From Candidatus Fermentibacteraceae bacterium (lineage in GTDB: Bacteria > Fermentibacterota > Fermentibacteria > Fermentibacterales > JCC-6), in the NCBI GenBank assembly GCA_021162285.1, contig JAGGYZ010000202.1, positions 1 to 11,263 on the forward strand: 11,263 nucleotides of DNA, written 5' to 3'. Each line of letters opens with the position of its first letter. The first letter of the stretch is position 1. The notes beneath the pieces are model-generated. The model was not told the origin of the DNA. It saw nothing but the letters and a program-made list of their open reading frames with translations, and made no database searches. The position numbers were made by a program, and so were the translations under genes. This document shows, in pieces, positions 6,234 to 11,263 of the stretch.

Positions 6234-8171
6234 ATGTCCCGCGACTTTCACTCATTCCGTGAAAGGCGGGATTTCTTGCTGTACATAGTTCTTGCAGCCG
6301 CAGGATTTTTCGTTCAACAGGCAGATGGGTATCCGATACCGGGGGCATGGATAGGCAGCTCAGGGTCGTGGTTCGGCTTCACTGACAGTGAAGGCTACTA
6401 CAGCTACACAGGAGCAGAACCGGACACACTCACTGTTCATGCCACAGGTTTTGCCGACTGGAAAGGTATCCAGCCTGAAAACGGGAATTCAGTAAAACTT
6501 GTTGAATCCGTGTTTGGTACAGGTGAATGTATACAGGTAACGGCAACCAGAGGTTCTCTTTTGAACACAGTTCCCTCCACAGTTGTTCTTCTGAAAGATG
6601 AACTGGTTGAGCTCTCCACCGAAGGCATGGAATCACTGAACGGCAAAGTCCCGGGAGTAGTTGTAAGGGAGTACGGCGGTTCAATGCCAGTGGTATCCAT
6701 TTCCATGCGGGGAGGAGACCCTTCCCAGACAGATCAGATGGTAAATGGAGTTTCCATAACCTCTGCAAGAGACGGTCTGCCGACCGGTCTGTTTGACCCG
6801 GCAGTTTTTTCATCGGTTGAGGTTTCCAGAGGCGGTGCTTCAGGCGTGGGAAGAGGTTCCGGAAGCGCAGGATCTATAAATTATCTGCCTCCTCTGTCTT
6901 CGCAGCCGCCAGCATTTAGTGTTACTTCTCTTTCAAACGGAAGCGTATACTGTGCAGGAAAGTACAGAGGTTACGCGATGTCTCTTCGAAGAAACACAGG
7001 CAGCAGCGGTACAGTTGGATACAGTACAACTCTTCTTGCTACGGGAAGATACAGCAACGTGAGGTATGGCTTTCTCGGTGCCTCAGCCTCCGGTGATGTT
7101 GAAGGACCCCAGTGGTCAGCTGAAAGCGACGGCAACAGAGAACAGCAGCAGATCAAGTGCTGGACAACTGTTTCAGAGGGTAAACTCGAGATCAGCATAA
7201 ACGGGGGAGCCGGCAGGATGAAATACCTTCAGACAGCTCCATTTTCTGCTGATGACACCCACGAAGACCTGAGTGCCGGAGCATCTGCAGCATGGAACGG
7301 ACCTGTAACTGTCAGAAGCTATCTCAGCTGCACGTGGCTTAACAGCACCGCTACAGATAACCACTCAGTTGTATCGGGAACACTCAATGCTTCCAGGGAA
7401 GCCGGTGTTTTTCGGGGAAACCTCGGGTGTATGGTCGAAGATGACGGAACACCGCATTATTCAGGAAGAATCACGGCGATGGAGCAATTGTTCAGAACCA
7501 GCTTCACCGCTCATGCCTCGTTATTTACAGATTACCGGGTACCGACGGTAAACGACCTTTACTGGCCAGCTGACGGGTATGTTTCAGGCAACCCCGATCT
7601 GCGCAGCGAGCGCTCCACCGGGGCAGAGGCCGGGTTGAAGCTGAACACGGCACTGCTGTTCTCCGAAGCGTGTGTGTTCTGGACTGATTCCAGTGACCTT
7701 ATCACCTGGCTTCCAGGTGAAACAGGAATATGGAGCCCGTCAAATGTTTCTTCATCTGTGTCCAGAGGGATTGAATTCTCCACAGGCTTCGGCACGGGGT
7801 CTACCTCTCTCAGAGGAACAGTTTCCTGGATAATTGCAACAGATGAGACTGAGGACACCCCAAGAGAGGGAATGCTTCTGCCTTACAGACCTGAATACAC
7901 ATGGGGGGTGGATGCTGAAACACAGGTAATGTGGAGTGTTTCTCTGAAAGCCGGTCTGACCGGTATGGGAAAACGGTTTACAAACAGAACACAAACTGAA
8001 TACCTTCCGGAATACACAGTTGTCGGCTTCTCTGCCGGAAGGCAGCTTTCCGGTACAACAACCGTTGAGGTGGGCGTACGAAATGCCTTCAACACAGAAT
8101 ATCAGGAAACAAACGGTTTTCCCGGACAGGGAAGAACTTTTCGGATGACATTCGAATACACGGGAGATTAA
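6234..8171 (+). CDS. btuB: TonB-dependent outer-membrane receptor, BtuB-like (cobalamin/corrinoid uptake)
   Basis: This 645-aa protein has a signal peptide with charged RERRD then hydrophobic LLYIVLAAAGFFV (15-27), a carboxypeptidase-regulatory-like segment (about 32-75), TonB box IQVTATRG (100-107, like the VVTA box of BtuB), a plug (about 110-220, with VPGVVVREYGG and ISMRGGDPSQTDQMVNGVSI) and a beta-barrel of about 425 residues ending GRTFRMTFEYTGD. Size and box fit BtuB, and the upstream cobalamin riboswitch fixes the likely substrate. Energy would come from TonB-ExbBD, not encoded here. The frame is open from GTG 6183, inside the aptamer, so that start is unlikely. I chose ATG 6234 for its charged n-region. 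TTG 6276 is a real alternative with AAAGG upstream, and then the platform hairpin would be untranslated. The barrel does not end in the usual terminal aromatic residue. Confidence 0.85.
   Translation: MSRDFHSFRERRDFLLYIVLAAAGFFVQQADGYPIPGAWIGSSGSWFGFTDSEGYYSYTGAEPDTLTVHATGFADWKGIQPENGNSVKLVESVFGTGECIQVTATRGSLLNTVPSTVVLLKDELVELSTEGMESLNGKVPGVVVREYGGSMPVVSISMRGGDPSQTDQMVNGVSITSARDGLPTGLFDPAVFSSVEVSRGGASGVGRGSGSAGSINYLPPLSSQPPAFSVTSLSNGSVYCAGKYRGYAMSLRRNTGSSGTVGYSTTLLATGRYSNVRYGFLGASASGDVEGPQWSAESDGNREQQQIKCWTTVSEGKLEISINGGAGRMKYLQTAPFSADDTHEDLSAGASAAWNGPVTVRSYLSCTWLNSTATDNHSVVSGTLNASREAGVFRGNLGCMVEDDGTPHYSGRITAMEQLFRTSFTAHASLFTDYRVPTVNDLYWPADGYVSGNPDLRSERSTGAEAGLKLNTALLFSEACVFWTDSSDLITWLPGETGIWSPSNVSSSVSRGIEFSTGFGTGSTSLRGTVSWIIATDETEDTPREGMLLPYRPEYTWGVDAETQVMWSVSLKAGLTGMGKRFTNRTQTEYLPEYTVVGFSAGRQLSGTTTVEVGVRNAFNTEYQETNGFPGQGRTFRMTFEYTGD
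6237..6271 (+). promoter_or_regulatory. Riboswitch expression-platform hairpin at the receptor start
   Basis: TCCCGC (6237-6242) pairs with GCGGGA (6266-6271) and CTTTCAC (6245-6251) with GTGAAAG (6259-6265): 13 pairs with a two-base GA bulge and a 7-base loop, followed by TTTCTT. The left arm CCCGCGACTT (6238-6247) is also a perfect complement of AAGTCGCGGG (6102-6111) in the 5' part of the aptamer. The hairpin can act as a terminator or block translation initiation; it would hide GAAAGG before an in-frame TTG at 6276. Complementarity is seen; the switching model is inferred. Confidence 0.65.
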
Positions 8172-8172
8172 C

Positions 8173-9171
8173 ATGAGAACGACAATGTTTTTTACGATGA
8201 TTCTCTTTTCTCTACTTGCTGCATCGTGCAGGGATGTTGCCGGGCCTGTTGAGGGCAACACACCGCAGGGTCCCTTTGTTGTGTGGTTCAACGGCCTGTC
8301 CGGCAATGCGGATGCTTACTTCATTGCTTCCGATTCTTTGATTACAAATGCATGGTCGACGGGCGAAGCTCCGAATCAGATTGTTGAACTGGACAACGGT
8401 CAGTTTGCTGTTCTTTCTTCTTTGAGTGCAGATCTTCGTGTATTTTCCTGCAACACAACAGGAGTAACGGAAAAAACAATTCAGTTTCCTTCAGGCAGTA
8501 ATCCCTATTCATTTTGTGTAACAGGCGATATTGGCTACAGTGCTCTTTCTCTTGCAGACAGTGTTGCCGTTTTCAGTATTCAATCAGCTGAAGTAACTGC
8601 AATGATACACACACGATCAAATCCAAGCGGTGTTTCATACAGCTGCGGAATGTTGTTTGTAGGGCACGCCAACTATCCGGACGCGTCTTCTCCCGGCGGG
8701 GTTTCTGTAATTAACCCTGTTTCAGGGGAGCTGATCAAGTGGATAGATACAGGCGTGAACACCCACTGGCTGAAGCTGCAGTCTTCGGGAATGATTCACT
8801 GTTACTCCACAACCTACGCGGATGACGGCAGAGTTACAGTGATAAACCCGGAAACACTTGAAATAACCGCTGTAGTACCCTGCGGAGGCGCCCCGGGCGA
8901 AGCCATCAGTCTCAACAGCAGCTACTGTTTAAGCCCCGATGGATGGGGAAGCGGGGGGCTGGTGAGATACACGGAAACAGGTGAATTCACAAAGATAGAT
9001 CTCCCATTTGCGGCAACAAACCTGGCTCTGTTGGAGAACACTGTTTATGCAACATCATTCGGCACTGCAAAAGTCTACATGCTGGACGCGGAAACATTTT
9101 CCATTGTTGATTCTCTGCAGGCAGGGGGAGAGGGCCCTCAGGGAATAATTGCTGTTGATCCCGGCGACTGA
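8173..9171 (+). CDS. YncE/BtuG-like beta-propeller lipoprotein
   Basis: This 332-aa protein has a lipoprotein signal: MRTTMFFTMILFSLLAAS then Cys19 (lipobox LAAS-C). The mature part is built from repeated four-stranded blades, visible as recurring segments such as VSVINPVSGELIKWIDTG, VTVINPETLEITAVVPCGG and VYMLDAETFSIVDSLQAGG, the YncE-type propeller signature. The ATG is 1 bp after the receptor stop, with GGGAG 6 bases upstream, so it is cotranscribed under the cobalamin riboswitch. In Bacteroides the surface propeller lipoprotein BtuG captures B12 and caps BtuB; this gene has the same fold class, lipidation and context, so a corrinoid-capture role is a reasonable inference. Direct homology to BtuG is unproven, and generic YncE-type proteins are the alternative. 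Confidence 0.78.
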   Translation: MRTTMFFTMILFSLLAASCRDVAGPVEGNTPQGPFVVWFNGLSGNADAYFIASDSLITNAWSTGEAPNQIVELDNGQFAVLSSLSADLRVFSCNTTGVTEKTIQFPSGSNPYSFCVTGDIGYSALSLADSVAVFSIQSAEVTAMIHTRSNPSGVSYSCGMLFVGHANYPDASSPGGVSVINPVSGELIKWIDTGVNTHWLKLQSSGMIHCYSTTYADDGRVTVINPETLEITAVVPCGGAPGEAISLNSSYCLSPDGWGSGGLVRYTETGEFTKIDLPFAATNLALLENTVYATSFGTAKVYMLDAETFSIVDSLQAGGEGPQGIIAVDPGD

Positions 9172-9385
9172 TCATGAACATTGCGTACAGAACTGTGCAA
9201 CGACGCTGTTGACAAAATCTTTTCAGATATTGGATTTGCCGGAATCGTGAATCTCTTGACATCGTGAGTAGCTTGTTTACTATTAGGCAGCGATGATCGG
9301 GGACCTTCCGAAAGCGACCCTTTCCGTTTAAGACAGAAGCTGCAGTATTCTGAGATACCAAGCTGAAAGGTCAGGGCACGGTTTA
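9172..9385. other. Intergenic region between the B12 operon and the GT-C gene
   Basis: This 214-bp stretch has no supportable gene and no clear intrinsic terminator for the B12 operon; only a weak TTGC..CAG/CTG.GCAA stem at about 9180-9200 is seen. It holds a good promoter at 9256-9283 and a second TTGACA at 9209-9214 without a matching -10. GACC-C-TTTC (about 9315-9323) can pair with GAAAGGTC (9365-9372) just before the next start, a possible but weak leader structure. Confidence 0.5.
9256..9283 (+). promoter_or_regulatory. Sigma70-like promoter upstream of the GT-C gene
   Basis: A perfect TTGACA (9256-9261), 16-bp spacer and TACTAT (9278-9283, 4 of 6 consensus positions) form the best promoter in the gap. 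It would start RNA at about 9290, leaving a leader of roughly 95 bases before TTG 9386. Function is inferred from consensus. Confidence 0.5.
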
Positions 9386-10954
9386 TTGAAAATACATAGT
9401 TGGCTTTTTCCCGTTTTAACCCTGGTCGCCGTTTCTATTCTTTACCTTTTTGTTTACTCCAGTGTACCAGTTTACGGTGATGCCTGGGGATACGGCTACA
9501 AATGTGCGAGCTGGCTGTCTCACAACGGGCTACCGCTGATTCCATCAGGTACAGGGCGTGGAGAAACCGCCGGAGGGCATGCAGCTTTCTATTTCTGGCT
9601 TTGGGCTTTGTTCATGAAAGTGTTTGGAAGTTCCATCTTCACCGCTCATTTGCTTCCAGCTGTTTTTACATACTTCGCGGTGACAGGCACATACAGTTTA
9701 GGCAGGGATCTAGGCGGAAAACTCACCGGAACTCTGTCTGGAGCTGCTCTCCTGGCAAGTCCGCTGTTTCTTGCTCAAGCATTTCGTCCACTGCCGATAG
9801 CCGCTGTTATGGCAATGTCTGTATGGGGACTTTTCTTCTACAACCGTGGTCAGTACTTCAAGGCTTCGGCAATGATGATTTTTGCTGTTATGATGCGGGA
9901 ACAGGCAATGATGGTTCCCCTGGCTTGTCTAGCAGCTGACCTCTTTGTAAAAAATAAAAGGCACCGGAAAAGAATTCTTCTATTGCTGCTGCCTTTTCTG
10001 GTACCGGTGATCAATGGAATCTCCAACTACCTCGTGAACGGTTATGTGTTTATGTCTGGAAACACCCCGGGGATTGATCAACCGTTCAGTTTCTCCTTAG
10101 CACTGCATCGGCTGAAGTTCTTTGGCTATTTTCTAACTGCTGACTACCGCTGGATTCCCCTTTCCGCAGGCGTTGGACTGCTTTACGGCAAAGAGAAGGG
10201 AATCTTGACCGGTACAATTCTGGGCATCCTTTTGTGTTTCTTCGGTACAGTTGCCAGATTCCAGAACTATTTCACCGTACTGCTGTTTCTGGCCCTGATG
10301 TACCAGACAGTTATCACAAGAAAGTCCTCAAAAGGTATATATATTGCTCTGATTCTCATTCCGTACCTGATGATACTGTTCTTTACTCTCATTGTTTTTG
10401 TAACTGCCACACAGATGGAATACACATTCTTCAGGTATCTGATGGCCGGGTTTCCAGCTCTCATAACAGGAGCAATTCTGCTGCTATCACGCTGGGGATG
10501 GAAGGGGCACGCAACAGCAGGAATTTTCATTCTTCTTACCATGGTTGGCAACTTTCAGTTCAGAAACGAGGCCAACTATTCGGATACAACTCTGGCAGGG
10601 TACCGTGCTCCTCTTCTGGTCGTTCGCGATGCCGGAACCTGGGCTACCAGGAAAGACCTGCCTGTATTAGCACTGTGTGGCACAATCTTACACTTTGAAA
10701 ACCCTGAACTGGGCTATGTGGAAACACCTCTGAGTGTTATTCCCCTGAGGGAGTTCAAAACAAATCCCGTACCTGGAGAGTATGCCGTGGTGGTACCTCC
10801 TGTTCTTCCATGGGGGGAGAACGCGGGAGCTGTGCTGGACAGTATTGTAAGTACTCATTCTGCTGACACTGAAATTCGACTTCACACTGACACCCTGTTC
10901 ACCAGAGGACCTTTCTCTGCAGAATGCTTCACCCTGACTGTGCTCAGGCTATGA
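9386..10954 (+). CDS. GT-C family membrane glycosyltransferase (ArnT/PMT-like)
   Basis: This 522-aa protein has about ten to twelve hydrophobic segments: the first at residues 7-27, then a loop with the acidic VYGDAWGYGY (29-38), typical of the first extracytoplasmic loop of GT-C enzymes, where Asp is catalytic. Later segments include HAAFYFWLWALFMKVFG, the conserved-looking MMREQAMMVPLACLAADLF (about 168-186), and a soluble C-terminal part from about 400. GT-C enzymes transfer sugars from polyprenyl-phosphate carriers to lipids or proteins outside the inner membrane. The start is TTG 9386 with AGGG about 9 bases upstream. It appears monocistronic with its own promoter. Acceptor and donor cannot be read, and membership of the ArnT/PMT superfamily is by pattern, not by a full motif set. 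Confidence 0.75.
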   Translation: MKIHSWLFPVLTLVAVSILYLFVYSSVPVYGDAWGYGYKCASWLSHNGLPLIPSGTGRGETAGGHAAFYFWLWALFMKVFGSSIFTAHLLPAVFTYFAVTGTYSLGRDLGGKLTGTLSGAALLASPLFLAQAFRPLPIAAVMAMSVWGLFFYNRGQYFKASAMMIFAVMMREQAMMVPLACLAADLFVKNKRHRKRILLLLLPFLVPVINGISNYLVNGYVFMSGNTPGIDQPFSFSLALHRLKFFGYFLTADYRWIPLSAGVGLLYGKEKGILTGTILGILLCFFGTVARFQNYFTVLLFLALMYQTVITRKSSKGIYIALILIPYLMILFFTLIVFVTATQMEYTFFRYLMAGFPALITGAILLLSRWGWKGHATAGIFILLTMVGNFQFRNEANYSDTTLAGYRAPLLVVRDAGTWATRKDLPVLALCGTILHFENPELGYVETPLSVIPLREFKTNPVPGEYAVVVPPVLPWGENAGAVLDSIVSTHSADTEIRLHTDTLFTRGPFSAECFTLTVLRL

Positions 10955-10990
10955 CAAGTTACCAGTCGATGTTTCTGTATATTTTCAAAA

Positions 10991-11074
10991 GATAGAAATC
11001 TGTACTTAGCAACCTTTGAACCTGCTCCTGAAGAACACCACTCCGAAGTAATTGCTGTTGATCCTGCCAACTGA
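10991..11074 (+). pseudogene. C-terminal remnant of a beta-propeller (YncE-like) gene
   Basis: In the gap after the GT-C gene, an open stretch of 27 codons ends at TGA 11072-11074 and reads DRNLYLATFEP then EVIAVDPAN. Its last 26 bases closely match the end of the B12-operon propeller gene: 16 bases are identical (9146-9161 and 11049-11064), and both frames close with a parallel IAVDP-x-x-stop. There is no start codon with a ribosome site, and the frame is stopped upstream at 10952-10954. The rest of 10955-11124 shows nothing else. I read it as the tail of a lost or truncated paralogue. Short length keeps confidence limited. Confidence 0.45.
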
Positions 11075-11124
11075 GTATCTTACCGTTTTGGGATGTAACT
11101 TCAGGGGAAAGGAATCTTACAGGG

Positions 11125-11263
11125 ATGAGCAACACAAAGTGCGACATGCATGTTCACTCTTCAGCTTCAAAGCAGTCTGCACGGTGGATTCTCCGTACCT
11201 TGAAAGCACCGGAGAGTTTTACACCACCGGAGCTTATTTACCACCAGGCAAGAAAACACGGCA
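11125..11263 (+). CDS. PHP-domain metal-dependent phosphoesterase, N-terminal fragment
   Basis: The ATG at 11125 has AAAGGA at 11108-11113, 11 bases upstream. The 46 visible residues include CDMHVHSS (6-13), the first PHP metal-binding motif with HxH at His9 and His11, followed by APESFTPPELIYHQARKHG, where PPEL and the Ala-Lys/Arg-His-Gly helix fit the start of PHP proteins. The domain binds metals and hydrolyses phosphoesters in many contexts (DNA polymerase subunits, histidinol phosphatase, nucleases). The full protein lies outside the window, so the subfamily cannot be named. Confidence 0.85.
   Translation, partial: MSNTKCDMHVHSSASKQSARWILRTLKAPESFTPPELIYHQARKHG

Noticed and set aside
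7752..8306. 184-codon minus-strand open frame across the receptor/lipoprotein junction
   Set aside because: It overlaps two well-supported + strand genes and has no domain or ribosome site of note.
9180..9200. Hairpin after the propeller gene as an intrinsic terminator
   Set aside because: The stem is short and interrupted, and no T-run follows.
9209..9236. Second promoter with TTGACA at 9209
   Set aside because: No acceptable -10 hexamer lies at 16-18 bp; TGGATT is a poor match.
1..11263. CRISPR array, tRNA, rRNA, insertion sequence or phage genes
   Set aside because: No regularly spaced repeats, cloverleaf with acceptor stem, transposase motifs or terminal inverted repeats were seen on either strand.

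Overview
The window comes from the chromosome of a diderm (Gram-negative type) bacterium: it encodes an outer-membrane TonB-dependent receptor with a BtuB-like TonB box and a lipoprotein with a classical lipobox. Base composition is moderate, coding density is high, and several starts are TTG or GTG. I cannot assign a species. The mixture does not look like a standard proteobacterial or Bacteroidota locus, and an uncultured candidate phylum (for example a Fermentibacteria-like lineage) is only a guess. No insertion sequence, phage gene, CRISPR array, rRNA or tRNA is visible.

Layout. (1) Bases 2-172 are the tail of a TPR protein on the + strand, meeting end to end with a minus-strand operon (2337 down to 175) that encodes an ABC-2 exporter ATPase, its permease, and a TrmO-type tRNA methyltransferase. 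(2) Diverging from it across only 38 bp is a + strand pair: an AglD/MprF-type flippase-like membrane protein and a UDP-galactopyranose-mutase-like FAD oxidoreductase whose genes overlap by 4 bp. A 22-bp palindrome in the 38-bp gap carries the Shine-Dalgarno of both divergent genes. (3) A sigma70-like promoter at 4694 starts a stress or sulfur-type cassette: a 43-aa small ORF, an ArsR-rhodanese fusion regulator and a membrane-anchored DUF302 protein, closed by an intrinsic terminator at 6061-6089. (4) Directly after it lies a cobalamin riboswitch (about 6096-6208), followed by a strong hairpin at the start of a TonB-dependent receptor of BtuB type and then a YncE/BtuG-like beta-propeller lipoprotein. 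This is a self-contained vitamin B12 uptake operon. (5) After a 214-bp intergenic region with a good promoter comes a GT-C family membrane glycosyltransferase, then a short non-coding gap holding the C-terminal remnant of a propeller gene, then the start of a PHP-domain phosphoesterase that runs off the window.

How the parts work together. The most informative unit is the B12 operon. The RNA in front of it shows two mutually exclusive pairings, which suggests a complete OFF-switch mechanism readable from the sequence. The receptor plus surface propeller resembles the BtuB-BtuG pair known from Bacteroides. The flippase-like protein, the FAD enzyme and the GT-C protein all point to envelope glycan or glycolipid work, but they are not in one operon.
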